Part shown: positions 34,244 through 46,423 of the stretch, one piece after another | Layout of the letters: each line of letters begins with the position of its first letter | Numbering within the stretch: the first letter of the stretch is position 1 | DNA from: Apium graveolens | Lineage: Eukaryota; Streptophyta; Magnoliopsida; Apiales; Apiaceae | DNA: 64,000 bases | Direction of reading: 5' to 3' | Assembly (NCBI RefSeq): GCF_009905375.1 | Contig: NC_133649.1 | Location: forward strand, 232,351,792-232,415,791 | The notes under the pieces: model-generated | What the model was told of the DNA's origin: nothing | Seen by the model: the letters and a program-made list of their open reading frames with translations, nothing else | Database searches by the model: none | Translations under genes and position numbers: made by a program

Positions 34244-35990
34244 TTAATTGGGAACATGAATTTCGATTTCCAACTTGTCAAATTCCTTGGCTAATTCTTC
34301 GCATGATGTTAACCAATTCAATCTTTCTTTCCAGCTTAGCGCATCTGCCACAACATTTGCTTTCCCTGGATGATAACTGATCGTAACATCATAATCTTTA
34401 ATCAATTCCAACCATCGGCGTTGTCTCATGTTCAGTTCCTTTTGCGTAAAGATGTACTTCAGACTTTTATGATCCGTGTAGATTTCACATTTTTCACCGT
34501 AGAGATAGTGTCTCCAAAGTTTCAATGCAAAAACGATCGCTGCTAATTCCAGGTCATGCGTAGGATATTTCTGTTCATGAGGTTTTAGCTGTCTCAAAGC
34601 ATATGCAATGACATTACCGCGTTGCATCAGTACACATCCTAATCCGCATGTATGAAGCATCACTGTAAATGATAAAATTTCCATGCTCGTCTGGCAATAC
34701 GAGTACCGGTGCGGTTACTAATCGATTCTTCAGCTCTTGTAAACTTTCTTCACATTTGTCATCCTATACAAACTTTTCACTTTTTCGAGTTAACTTGGTC
34801 AACGGCGTTGCTATTTTCGCAAAATCTTTGACAAATCTTCTATAGTATCCTGCCAATCCCAAGAAACTTCGAACATTTTTCGATGTCTTTGGCCTTTCCC
34901 AACTCAACACAGCTTCAATCTTCGCTGGATCGACTTGAATGCCTTCTCTATTGATGATGTGCCCTAGAAATTGTACTTCCTTCAACCAGAATTCACATTT
35001 TGAGAATTTCGCATACAGTTGCTCTTTCCTTAGAATTTCCAAAGCAGTCCTCAAGTGCTCATCATGCTCTTCTTCCGTCTTTAAGTAAATTAAGATGTCA
35101 TCAATAAATACAATCACGAATTTATCCAAGTATTTCTTGAATACCTTATTCATTAGATCCATGAATGCTGCTGGCGCGTTGGTCAAACCAAATGCCATTA
35201 CAAGAAACTCGTAATGTCCATATCTAGTACGGAACGTAGTCTTGGAAATATCTTCAGCTTTAATCTTTAATTGATGATAGCCTGATCATAAATCTATCTT
35301 CGAAAACCATGCGGCTCATTTTAGCTGATCGAACAAATCGTCGATTCTCGGTAAAGGATACTTATTCTTGATAGTGAGCTTATTCAATTCCCAATAGTCA
35401 ATGCATAGTCGCATGCTGTCATCTTTCTTCTTCACAAACAATACCGGTGCACCCCACGCACTAGGTATTATGATGCCTCAGTCTAGAAGATCTTGCAGTT
35501 GCGTTGACAATTCCTTCATCTCGACTGGAGCCATTCGATATGGAGCTTTCAAAACTGGTTCTGTACCTGGCGCTAAATCAATCGTGAATTCAATTTCTCG
35601 ATCTAGCGGTAACCCTGGAAGTTCGTCTGGAAAGATGTCCGGAAATTCACATACAACTGGAATATCTTCTATTTTGGGACTTCCTTTCTCATTATCTAAC
35701 ACGTAAGCTATGTACATCTCACATCCCTGTCGAAGCAATCGTTTGGTTTGCATCGCAGTCAGAAATTTCTTTTGCTGTTTTCCCCCCTTGAACATTACCG
35801 TTGCATTTTCTACAGTTCGCAATTTGACTTTTTTGTTCGCGCAATCGATCTGAGCATTATGGCAAGCTAACCAATTCCATTCCCAAAATAAAGTCAAACT
35901 CTCCTAACTTAAAAGGAATCAAGTCTAGGGAGAAATGATGTCCGACTATTTCTATATCGCACGCAGGACATACTCGATCTACTGGATCAT
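34244..35990 (-). pseudogene. pol: Protease end, RT and RNase H of G3
   Basis: It starts at the deletion junction with only the end of protease (DLIPFKLGEF), and the frame shifts near 35882. A clean stretch follows (35897-35478) up to the start of RT. RT then has several stops (near 35475 and 35285) and recovers in 35198-34764 with F-I-D-D at 35097-35108. RNase H is read in 34684-34244 with [10 protein letters not shown] and ADALSWK. The first catalytic Asp region has a small insertion ([10 protein letters not shown] in place of ASxKGLGC). Confidence 0.9.
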
Positions 35991-36302
35991 CTAGAATATG
36001 TCGGGCTGTGGGGCATGTACTGGTATAGGAGGTAACACTGGTGGTGGTGGAAGCTCCGGCTCAATCTCCGGTATAAATTGATGCTTCACCGGTAGTGGGA
36101 TCATCGGCTCAAAGAACTCCAATGGATCAAACATCTCTATAGGGTCATGGACTATCCCCTGTACTGGAGGTACTGGCTCCTGTGGCAATGGTTGTGGAGG
36201 TGGAAGAGGAGAAAACATGAACTCAGATACTGGTGGCACAACTGGTGCGACTGGCCCGGTGACTGTCCTCTCAGAAGAAGCCAAATAACCTAGCGACGCC
36301 AT
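35991..36302 (-). pseudogene. Leader ORF of G3, proline-rich, truncated
   Basis: Start at the ATG at 36302 (MASLGYLASSERTV). About 103 residues, very rich in proline with PLPPPQPLP and PELPPPPVLPP. It corresponds to the N-terminal part of the G1 leader ORF (3236-3748). The charged helical end is absent because the gag deletion starts inside it. Function unknown. Confidence 0.6.
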
Positions 36303-36480
36303 CTGATAATATACCAAAGAAAGAAGAAAAATCACTAAATCATTCCTAGAACTAATACCTTCCTATTCTAATATTATCTAAATCCTAACACTACTTTTCC
36401 TATTTAACTACTCCTATCCTATATGATCTCCCTATCTTATCTTAACCCTAATGTTCTTATTTTCAGGGACCAAACCTACA

Positions 36481-36492
36481 GCTCTGATGCCA
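36481..36492 (-). other. Primer binding site of G3
   Basis: On the - strand tggcatcagagc, one base different from the G1 site tggtatcagagc. It lies four bases from the 5' LTR end. Confidence 0.85.
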
Positions 36493-36496
36493 AACC

Positions 36497-39400
36497 TGTA
36501 ATGCCCTCCAGACCCGGGATATAAGCCTGGGGGTTACTAGCTAATCACCAAACCTATACAATCTGATTAACAAATAATAAAAAATAAATCTAAACCCCTT
36601 TAATACTAACCAGGATCTTTTTAGGTTGAAGTATGAAAACAAGAACCACTAACTACTTTATTACAAACCAAATCCAAATCTTATAAACTCTCGTTATTAC
36701 AAACCATTGTCTAACCAGTTTTAAACTAAGTTCATCTTTTATTCAAACACACACACATTAAATATCTACACTCCACCTATTCGGGCAACTCAAAGCTTTC
36801 TTCCTGGATTGGGATCAACAACTTGGGTATGAGAGGATCCCGAGGCTTGACCCGCTTCTTTACCACTCGAGTCCTGATGGGTTTCATATTCCTTCTTAAC
36901 TGAAAAATATAAGGTGAATAACAACAAAAAGGGTGAACCAAAAATTGCTCAACAAGTCCGGAAAATATAAATAGTGTTTAAGCAGTTTAAGTGAAACGAT
37001 AACCTGGGTATATCTCCAAAGATATAGCCCCGCGAGAATAGGAAGAAGGCCATTACTGGCGAGTACAAACCAACTAAACTCGACACAAGTTCACATCTTT
37101 ACCTTGCTGATCAGCCAGGATAAAGTGTAGATCTATATCCCATTATATAGATCTCGTCGGGCACCCAGGCACTACGACCCATCTCAAGGATCCGGTTGTG
37201 TCCCGGTCCTTAGGATTAAGTAAACTTTATCCCCAAAAGTATCACTATCCAGTCCATGGAGTACCAACCAGAACAATCGGTATGCTTTGATATATTATAA
37301 TCACCAGAATATATCAGTATTTGTGAGTAACAATTGGAATATAAAAATTGAATTCAAATGGAAAGGAGAAACATGAATCTAAATGAAATATGAATAAGAG
37401 AATCAAAAGAGTGCAAGCGTGATAAGAATCTGAAGAAATATCACTATTCTGAAAGTAGAATAGGGGAAAAACTTGCCTTCTGCGCGACTCACTGCAAATA
37501 TGTCACCTTCGTCTATCACTGACTCAACCTGCCTTACTGGATTAGCTTCTGTTAGAGAAATAGACCGGTTTAGTCATTTCGTACTTCAATTACGTCTTGA
37601 ACCGACTTCACATCGTTCCTATTGTCTACCCATGCGCTTATGACTGACTCGTATATTACATATTAGCAAGTAAGACTCGATTAACCACATAATACATATA
37701 AGCACATAAGCACATAATCATTTTTATAGTTAAAAATAATTTTTAGAATCAAAATCGATTCGCTGATCGCTCAACTGCTCATTATCTGACTCGTTTCCTA
37801 TTTTTCGGACTCGTCTCGGCACGCGACTCGACTGATAATTAAAAAATAACAAATTCAACTAATTTCTATAAGAAATTAGGTCTTAATATTATTTTTAATG
37901 AAAATAATTCATTTTTCTCGAGTCAAAGGGCTTTCGTTTCGCTCGAATCGGACTAACGGTCTAATTAATATCAATTAATTACAGATAATTCAATTAAATA
38001 TTGAAAATAAATACTTATTACTAATTTTTAAACCCTAAAATAATTTTTAAATCATTATTTAAGAAAAATCAGAATTAAAAATGATTTTTCTATAATTTTT
38101 GGAATTAAAATGAATTTATTATTATTTATTGAAAACTATTTGATTAATTATCAAAATAATTAATCATTTTTAAATAATTAATAAATAATAAATGTTTAAT
38201 AAATAGTTGCGAAAATAATTAAATCTGATTTTTAGAAAATATTTTAGAATTATTTATAATATAAATCAATTAATTAAATAATTTATTAACTGATTTATAA
38301 AATAATTAAAACTGATTATATAATTAATAAAAATAAAAATAAAAATTAAATCCAGAAACACTTGTCAGATGATGAATTATGACAATAACGGATTAAAGGG
38401 GCGCGTTGAAATTGGGTAAGAAACCGGGTTGCCAAGAACAATCCGGGTCGGGATGAACACACCAGAAATTTCCGAGATTCCGGTGGGTTCCCCGAACTCC
38501 GGCAACCTCGATTCTGGCCAAAATCAGTACCGTTTGTACTGATTTTTACAGGGTTTCAACTCAAAACAACTTCCCCAATCTGATTCCGGCCGAAACAAAT
38601 CACAAACATCATGGAATCACCATCTCCGGCCACGACCGTCATGAACTCCGGCCAAAATACGTAATCACAGAATCGTACATAAAATCAAATGTTCTATACT
38701 GCAAACTGAAGCCAAGAACACATACAATCGAAGCCCTAACATCTTAATAACCAAATATTCACAGAAACTACAGAGTTATGATTTGAAAATCGAACATAAA
38801 CCGTAACAATCGTTAATCACTATCCAGACATCGTTCATTCAATTAAATATCATGAATCGACTGTAAATTATCTAACAAAGCTATATCAATCATAAAAACA
38901 TCATAATAACCCTAGAATCAAAAAGTCCTAATTCGAGTATAAACCCTAGGAATCGAAAATCAAAATCTACGAATCAAAATATGAAATTGATACTAGAAAT
39001 GAAAAGAACAGATCAAGACCTTCAATTTCAGTACTTGAATCACAGCGATTTGATGAAGAAATCAGCTGGAAATCCATGATTGATTCTTCGACCCGACTTG
39101 GTTCTACCCGACCCGGTTTGCATAGAATTTTGATTAATTTCTGATTTTTAATTAATAATTATAGTTAATTAAATAAAAATTAGGCTATTTATAGTAGTAA
39201 AATTAATACTCCTAAATAAAATTAAAACCCTAATTCTATACTTCTTAAAATTAATAAGCCCCTAATTTTATAATTTTTGTGTATTAAAATTTAATTTATA
39301 AATATTTTATATATGCAATATATATGCCAAAATTTCCCAAAAATTGTGAATAATGCAAAAATACAAAGAAATAAAAGTCCTATTAGTTTATAAAAATAAA

Positions 39401-39772
39401 AATATGATTTTTGTGGGGTTTTTAACACCCAATGGGGCCCGGAAAAGCCATTTTTCGCAAAACGAGAAAATTTATAAAATACCTTCAGATTAATGCAATG
39501 GTAAAAGCCGTTTGATGAAAAATAAGGCCCATTATTTTATTTGAAATACCTGCTTTAAAATCATGGTTCGGGTCGTAAAACGTTTGAAATGAAAGCTAAA
39601 AATGAAAAATAAAATACCTGGAAAATACCTTTAAAATACCTGGATGACATAGAAGGCACATAACACATGGCAATTAGGGTTTAACAGGTAATTCCACATA
39701 AATGACACATTAACACACATAATTTATTATGAATATGATATAATACAGACTTAAATTTCCTGAGACGTTACA
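36497..39772 (-). repeat. 5' LTR of G3, 3276 bp
   Basis: TG...CA ends. A TATA box on the - strand (tataaata, 39186-39193) is conserved in the other copy. The A+T-rich central part around 37960-38350 has repeated attaatt units. No gene is supported inside. Confidence 0.93.
39186..39193 (-). promoter_or_regulatory. TATA box in G3 5' LTR
   Basis: tataaata in the context ctataaatagcc on the - strand; the same string occurs in the 3' LTR. Confidence 0.55.
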
Positions 39773-40139
39773 CATAGCCCATAGAATTAAGCATGGTAAC
39801 TAAATTAGCATCAGTGTGTGGAACAGTAGTAGTGTTATCTGGAATTTTAAAACATGCTTTGATAATGTCACTATTAATGTAATGCTCCTTACCTTTAATG
39901 GTGAGAGTTATGGTTTTGTCTGAAGATTGGTACACAACAATTATCCACATCTCCTCCACAACTGTACATTAGATTGTGGGTGATTCCGGCATGGCATAAC
40001 TGAGTTTACAACCCTTCACAAAGTCCATCATTTTGTGAAAATCTCCAGATTGTGGAATCTCCTTGTTCACAACAGCTACGAAGTTGTTCTTTTCATAGAT
40101 GAATCCAGATTGGGACATGATTTTTACTACTGGTGCCAT
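39773..40139 (-). pseudogene. N-terminal part of ORF3 of copia C1
   Basis: Start is inferred at the ATG at 40139 (MAPVVKIMSQSG), about 500 bp downstream of pol. The frame has one TAA at 39969-39971 and then continues open (MEEMWIIVVYQSSDKTI...) to the G3 insertion at 39772. The sequence looks like a folded domain, not low complexity. I recognise no catalytic motif. It continues beyond G3 at 29507. Confidence 0.72.
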
Positions 40140-40354
40140 TGTTAGAGTATGAAAATTTTCAGAGAGAGTATTTGCTTTGGAGAAGAAAGGAGTTAATGCA
40201 ATTGATTTAGAATGATAAAAGAATAGAATAAAAGTGAATTCTTCTTTTATACTATCTTTGAAATAAACTGTCAAAAATAATAAAGTGAAATAAAGTAACT
40301 AATCAAAATAGCCCAAAATAGCCGTTTAAAATAAATAAACTGTCAAAATTCTGT

Positions 40355-40570
40355 AAATTATCCGTCGTGTTATACTTACAAACTGTAAGTATACCCGATG
40401 GATAATATTCAGAGTTTTAACGGCTAAGATTGAGATAATTCGACTGGATGAGAATAAAACAATTATCCGTCGGGTTATAACATAATCCAGAAAAGTAATT
40501 GATTTTTATTAATAAATATTTTTCTGACGGATGATCAAACTCGATGGATAATGAGCATCTGTCGTGATGT
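40355..40570. repeat. Spacer of C1 with repeated tatccgtcgggt-like motifs
   Basis: Between pol and ORF3 the motif occurs in both orientations: tccgtcgtg near 40361, cccgatggata near 40394, tatccgtcgggtta at 40464-40477, tgacggatga near 40525 and tcgatggata near 40541. Related motifs occur in C1 gag, C1 ORF3 and the C2 LTR. No ORF is present. A regulatory role is possible but unproven. Confidence 0.6.
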
Positions 40571-40649
40571 AAATCTTGACTTAGCCAAAATTTCATCCAA
40601 AATAGAAAAATCAATTAAGTTTATGGCTGCATTATAACTTGCAAAAATA

Positions 40650-42500
40650 TCTGAAATGATTCAAGAATAATTAAGCATACCTAACTCACTTATCAACCTT
40701 GAAAAAGTGGATTCATCACGTGGCTTGATAAAGATATCTGCAAGCTGCTTTTCACTTGGAATAAAATGAAGTTCCACAGTACCATTCATCACATGTTCCT
40801 TAATTAAGTGGTACTTGATGTCTATATTCTTTGTTCTTGCCTAATGAAGTGGTACTCGATGTCTATATGCTTTGTTCTTGAGTGCTTTGCTGGATTTTCA
40901 GTGATGGCAATTGCACTTGTGTTATCACAGAAAATGGGAATTCTTTTCACTTGTAGACCATAGTCCAACAATTGGTTTTTCATCCACAAAATCTGTGCAC
41001 AGCAACTACCAGCAGCAATATATTCAGCTTCAGCTGTAGAAGTAGAAACTGAATTTTGCTTTTTACTGAACCATCACACAAGCTTGTTCCCTAGATTTTG
41101 ACAGATTCCTGTTGTACTTTTTCTGTCTATTTTAGAACCTGGATAATCTGCATCTGAAGAGCCAGTTAGATCAAAACCAGAATCTTTAGGGTACCAAATG
41201 CCAAGTTTTGGTGTTCCCTTGAGATATCTGAAAATTCTCTTTATAGCTACTAAGTGAGATTCTCTAGGATCAGCCTAAAATCTAGCACAAAGACAAGTAG
41301 CAAACATTATATCTGGCCTAATAGCTGTTAAGTACATAAGTGAGCCAACCATGCCCCTATAGCTTGAAATATCCACAGACTTTTCGGTAGTGTTTAATTC
41401 AAGTTTAGTTGTAGTGGCCATGGGAGTTTTTGCAGATGTGCAATCCATTAGATCAAGCTTCTTTAAAAGATCATTAAAAATATTTATTTTGACTAATGAT
41501 TATTCCATCACTAACTTGCTTAACTTGCAGACCAAGAAAGTAAGTTAGTTCTCCCATCATGCTCATTTCATACTTACTTTGCATCAATTTAGCAAATTTT
41601 TTGCAAAGTTTTTCATCTTTAGAACCAAATATAATATCATATACATAAATTTGAACAGTATACTAGAGCCATTAACATATAAAGAATAAAGTTTTATCAA
41701 CAGTACCATTTGTGAAGTGATTTTCCAAAAGAAACTTTGATAAAGTGTCATACCAGGCTCTAGGTGCCTGCTTCATTCCATAAAGTGCTTTTAAAAGATA
41801 GTAGACATATTCTGGAAAATTTGGATCTTCAAAACCAGGAGGTTGACTGACATAGACTTCCTCCTCCAAATCTTCATTCAGAAAGGCACTTTTGACATCC
41901 ATTTGATAGACCTAGAAATTGGCATGGGCTGCATAGGCTAAGAAAATTCTGATGGCTTCAATTCTTGCAACAGGAGCAAAAGTTTCATTAAAATCTATTC
42001 CTTCTTGTTGACAGTAGCCCTTAGCAACCAATCTAGCTTTGTTCCTGACCACTATGCCATTTTCATCCATTTTGTTTCTGAATACCCACTTGGTGTCAAT
42101 TAGATTCTTTCCTTTAGGTCTGGGTACTAGCTTGATGATTTTACTAGCTTCATCTTTGGACTTCAGAAAATATGTCCAAGAGAACTTTGAGAAATCATCC
42201 ACAATTACTAGAATACATTGACTAGTCCAAATAAATTCATGTGCAACAATTGCAAAGGTTCTTCAATTGTTGAATCAAGCTTCTTTCTGAATGATGCTTT
42301 AATTTGCTTTCCTTTCTGGCAGGCATCACACAATCCATCCTTAGTAAACTCCACTTGAGGAATACCTCTAACCAGTTCTTTCTTGACAAGCTCATTCATG
42401 GTCTTGAAGTTTAGATGGGACAGTTTCTTGTGCCATAACCAACTTTCATCTTGACTTGCATTACTGAGAAGACAAGTTACTGAGTTTGCATTTGATGAGT
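40650..42500 (-). pseudogene. pol: Integrase remnant, RT and RNase H of copia C1
   Basis: The GAG-pre-integrase zinc region (42399-42208, CDACQKGKQ) is followed by a short core fragment ([20 protein letters not shown]), which joins RT directly near 42130. Most of the integrase core and C-terminus are thus deleted. RT begins in [13 protein letters not shown] and runs through [16 protein letters not shown] (41902-41672). At the catalytic Y-V-D-D the sequence gives Y-V-Y-D (41636-41644), losing one Asp. RNase H is at about 41160-40680, in several frames, with recognisable SSDADYPGSK, STAEAEYIAA and SRTKHIDIKYH. Not functional. Integrase before RT shows copia order. Confidence 0.88.
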
Positions 42501-42506
42501 TAAAGT

Positions 42507-43022
42507 CTATACATTTCCTTTTCTCACTCCAGTGAGAACCACTTTGTTACTTTTTTTGTTTGTCACAACACAGGCTTCTGAATTGAAAGTAAATGAGTTG
42601 CCCTTATCATAAAGCTGGATGATACTCAATAAATTATGCTTGAGACCATCCACTAGGGTAACTTCTTTAATGATGACATTATCTTTTGAAATCAAGCCAT
42701 ATCCCACAGTATAACCTTTGCTGTCATCTCCAAAAGTAATACTTGGGCCAGCTCTTTCCTTGAACTCAGTGAGCATGGTAGAATCTCCAGTCATGTGCCT
42801 TGAGCAACTACTATCCATATACCAAAGATTCTTTCTGTTCCCTGTACACATCAAAATCAAATCAAGTTGATTTTGGTACCCAAGTTTCCTTGGCTCCTGC
42901 CTTGTTAGCTTTCTTCTTTGGTTTCTTAGGTGTGATCTCATTTGACTTGGGAAATCTGATTCATCCTTAGTCATTTGAGTTGGACCTTTGAAACCAGTCA
43001 TTGGAACAAAATTATCATGCAC
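42507..43022 (-). pseudogene. Protease region of copia C1
   Basis: A 171-codon open frame with the copia protease context LWYMDSSCSRHMTGD. The usual active site D-S-G reads D-S-S here. LVDGLKHNLLSI and the FNSEACVV stretch that precede the zinc region of integrase are present. The frame ends at the TAG at 42507. Probably inactive because Gly is replaced. Confidence 0.82.
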
Positions 43023-44982
43023 ATTTGAATTACAAGAAAAGGCATGCTATTTGCAAACATGTTATTCGAGTAAGGCATGCTAAATGGCATTTGAGGCATA
43101 TTAAATGCATCATAATAAGGATTAGGTGCAAATGGCATATTAGCAAATTGTGCATTCATATTCTGAGGAGACATAACATTCATAGGCATGGTAGGTATGG
43201 CAGTCATGTTGGGAAAAAAGAGAGTGCAGACATGGAAGTAGGCATAAGAAGTTTGTAATTAACTGGTAAGTGATTAACACTACCACACTTAAGATAGATT
43301 TTTCTTGGTGCATATTTATCAGGTGTGTAGTTGTTATGTTTGTTAATTCCTACTTTCCCATTTCTATTGTTTTTCTTTTTAGCTTCTGTTTTAATCTTAA
43401 TCTTTTTTAATCTGTCATTCAATTGCTTGATAGAAAGATGACCAACATTAACTTTCTTTTCCTTCCTGACTTGACTTGATTCTCCTGGAATAAAGTTCTT
43501 AGAAACTGATCCATATTTCTCATTCAACTTAGCTAGCTTAGCTTTGCTAACTGGTTTACTCACAGCCGACAGATGTGGCTCCTTGTCACTCTACGGATAA
43601 TCCTTTTGATTATCCGACGAATGATTTTCATCATCCGTCGAGTCCACATCTGTAAACAATCCTTCAACCAAATTGGACTCAAGTTTCGCTTTACTCTTCT
43701 TCCAGGCTGCATCACAAAAGGACTCAATACCTTGAACTCTAGTGATTTGAGCATGAACATCTCTAGATGATTTCCATGCCTTAATCACTTCCTATTCTCA
43801 TTCAAGCTGCTTCTTTAAAATCTCTTCTTTATTCAAGGACTCAGTTAATTCATCCTTCGCATTCTTACACTCAATTCTCAATTTCCTTAAATTCAATAAA
43901 TTGAGACTCTAGCACATTATTCCTCTCACTTAAAAACAAATTATTTTCTTTAATTTTAGCATTTTCCTTAGTGAGGGACTTAAGTGTAACACACATGTAA
44001 TATAATTCCGTGGACATGTCATTTATTGCATCATTACACTCAGCTTTAGATAAATGTGCTAGGTTAGCGGTGATTACCTGATTGCTTGAAGAACTTGTTT
44101 CTGTTTCATCAGATTTGGCCATTAGGGCTAGATTGATATAGCTTGTTTCTTCATCTTCATCCACTCCATCTGCTACCCAGTCATTCTCCTGTGTAATGAA
44201 AGCCCTTTCCTTTTGTTTGAGCAGTTCAAAGTATTTCTGTTTATAATCAACAGGCTCAAACTTCTTTTTACTGGAATCAGACTTCATACATTCACTAGCA
44301 AAATGACCCGCCAAGCCACATTTGAAACATTTGAATTTTGACTTATCAACCATGTTTCTGTTTGGCTTAGCTGCTCTAAAATTCTTCTTGAATTTGAGCT
44401 TGGAAAATCTCCTAGATAGGAATGCTAGATGTTCATCAATATCATCCATGTCATCTTGGATCAACTAATCTTCATGATTTTCAGCTACCAGCCCTTTACC
44501 CTTGCTTTCACAGACCTTTGATGTAGACTCAACAGCTTCTACCTTCATCTCTTTCTCCTTCTCTAACTCAGCAACCAGTGCTATGGAACCTCCTTTCTTC
44601 CATCCTTTCTCCATCCTCTCATCTTGCTCTATTTTAAGCTCATAGGTTTTCAGGATGCCATACAATCTCTCCAAGGTGAACTCCTTGTAATCCTGTGAAT
44701 TTCTCAATGAGACTGTCATTGGCTTCCACTCCTTAGAAAGAGATCTAAGGAACTTGAGGTTAGAGTCTTTTGTTTGATAGACTCTTCCATGCAACTTTAG
44801 AGCATTTAGTAGCTTTTGAAATCTACTAAAAATATCAGTGAGAGACTCACTTTCTTCACAGTGGAAATGCTCATATTACTGAATCAGTAACTGCATCTTG
44901 TTCTCCCTTACTTGCTCAGTACCATCACAAATAATCTGGATTGTGTCCCAAACCTCTTTGGTTATTTTACAGATAATGATGT
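43023..44982 (-). pseudogene. gag: gag of copia C1, cut by LTR_A
   Basis: The 5' part is lost at the LTR_A junction. 44794-44465 holds the capsid part (VYQTKDSNLKFLRSL, DYKEFTLERLYGIL) and ends in TAG at 44465-44467. The same frame continues 44464-43871 with a perfect zinc knuckle CX2CX4HX4C at 44288-44329 (CFKCGLAGHFASEC) and a long acidic then coiled-coil-like region. Frameshifts follow. 43788-43591 and 43563-43204 are C-terminal, with a second, degenerate knuckle, and 43207-42998 is rich in Met, Pro and Asn. The segment near 43590-43640 encodes DSTDDENHSSDN using two copies of the atccgtcg motif. Confidence 0.85.
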
Positions 44983-46407
44983 TGTAATAACCCCAATTTT
45001 TGGGAAATTTTTGAAACCCTTATGAATAGTGTTTTTGCTGAATGAGAAAACTTTTCATGCCACACTATGTAGGGGTTCTGATATGAATATTCTGAGATTT
45101 TATTAGTACTTTATATGGGATATAAGTGTATGTAAAGATCGTCAGAATCCAAATCCGAACACTTTGATTTTTCCCGGAAATACACTAGATACGGAAAGAT
45201 TTGAGAAAAAGGTAACAGGATAAAAAGGATTTAAATTAAAGGATTATAGGAGAGGATCATAAAAGAAATATAATATATTGAGAAAGGTTAAGGGAACCTA
45301 AGTAATAAGATCCCGGGTATGATCCTTCAAACGATAAACGAAAACGAAAGTTAAGCGAACCGTATAACAGATCAGCGGTCATTAGGCAAACAATTAGGAA
45401 GTTAATCAAAGGGATTAGAGAGGATGATGTCACCCAACCAATGAGAAAAGGACAAGGAGGGGAGGATGACATCATGAGGATGACACAAGCATGACATGGG
45501 AAGGAAGGAGATGTGGTGGCTTTTTAACCACACAAAATCAAGGGCAACTAGGTAATTTACTAAAACAAACACAAAAATCAAACCAACCAAGCCAAGCAAA
45601 TCATTTTTCATCAAAATCAAAAAGAAACCAAGGCATTGTTCTTCATGCTCTCGGCCAAAACAGAACCAGAACACTAAAACTGCTGTATCTCCTTCATTTC
45701 TCACTCAAATATTGTGTTCTATAGCTCATTGGAAAGGTATTGAGATGGCCTACAACTCTTGTTCACAAGTCTCGTCCAAATAATCATGGTAAGATCCTCA
45801 TTTTTACAGTTCTTTAAATCGGACTTTTAGAAACTTCAAAGCCTAACTTTGTGTTCTTGATTTCTTTGGAAAGATCAAGCTTGTAGGAGGCTCCCTAAGG
45901 CTTCCTAGCAACTTAACACCTCCCAAGGAAGGTATAAACTTCAAACCCTAGCCTTTACTTTATTTGTTAGTAAGTTTAATGGTTGGTGTTGTGAAATGAG
46001 AAGCATGGATTGTGATTATTAGTAGTTTGGTTTGATTTGGAAGTGTTTTTGGTAATTGAAGCTTGATTATAGTTCATAGGTCGTGATTGTGGTTGTTTGA
46101 GTTGAAAACCTTGGAGATTATGGACTGATGTGGTATGGTTTAGGTGAAGTTTTGTTGTATTGATGGTTATGAGTTGGTTGGTGGTTAATTGGAGTAGTTT
46201 AAACATTGGTAATCGCGTAAACATAGCCGTCGTAACGTCCGATTTTCTTTGGACTATTTTTGTGCATAACATTAGGACCCGAGAACCCCCTGCTAGATTA
46301 TTACCACTGCCATGTTTAGATAGCTCATGTTACGAGCTTCGTTTTGATATGTAGTTCGTTCGATTCCGATGCACGGTTTAGGAGAAACGACCGTTTCAAG
46401 TAACGGC

Positions 46408-46423
46408 GTTTCGCGAACGAAAC
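46408..46423. other. Conserved hairpin motif in G4-family LTRs
   Basis: gtttcgcgaacgaaac forms a perfect 6-bp stem with a 4-base loop. The identical string is at 59770-59785 in LTR_C; LTR_B has a one-base loss. It sits in an unusually conserved G+C-rich block (about 46330-46440). Role unknown. Confidence 0.6.

Larger units (their letters stand above)
29508..39772 (-). mobile_element. G3: Ty3/gypsy Tekay-type element, decayed, gag deleted
   Basis: A 10,265-bp element in ORF3 of C1, flanked by catag (29503-29507 and 39773-39777). On the - strand: 5' LTR 36497-39772, Met-type primer site, leader ORF, then protease end, RT, RNase H and integrase, and a 3' LTR 29508 to about 32775. The whole of gag and most of protease are missing between 35991 and 35980. 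LTRs differ by many substitutions and indels, clearly more than in G1 or T1. Its pol resembles G1 pol closely, so both are one family or close relatives. Many stops and frameshifts make it inactive. Confidence 0.93.
12299..44982 (-). mobile_element. C1: Ty1/copia element with extra third ORF, split by nested insertions
   Basis: Four blocks read on the - strand in order: gag, protease, integrase remnant and RT/RNase H (44982-40650), start of ORF3 (40139-39773), middle of ORF3 (29507-28326) and end of ORF3 (26609-26594 and 15499-12473). The blocks are separated by G3, S1 and T1, each flanked by a perfect 5-bp duplication of C1 sequence. The 3' untranslated end (12472-12299) aligns with the same stretch of C2 up to about 50 bp before its polypurine tract, where G1 is inserted. 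The 5' LTR and start of gag are not in the window, because LTR_A cuts gag at 44983. Domain order IN before RT shows copia, and the extra ORF downstream of pol recalls Sirevirus-like organisation; the exact lineage is unproven. C1 has many stops and deletions. Confidence 0.9.
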
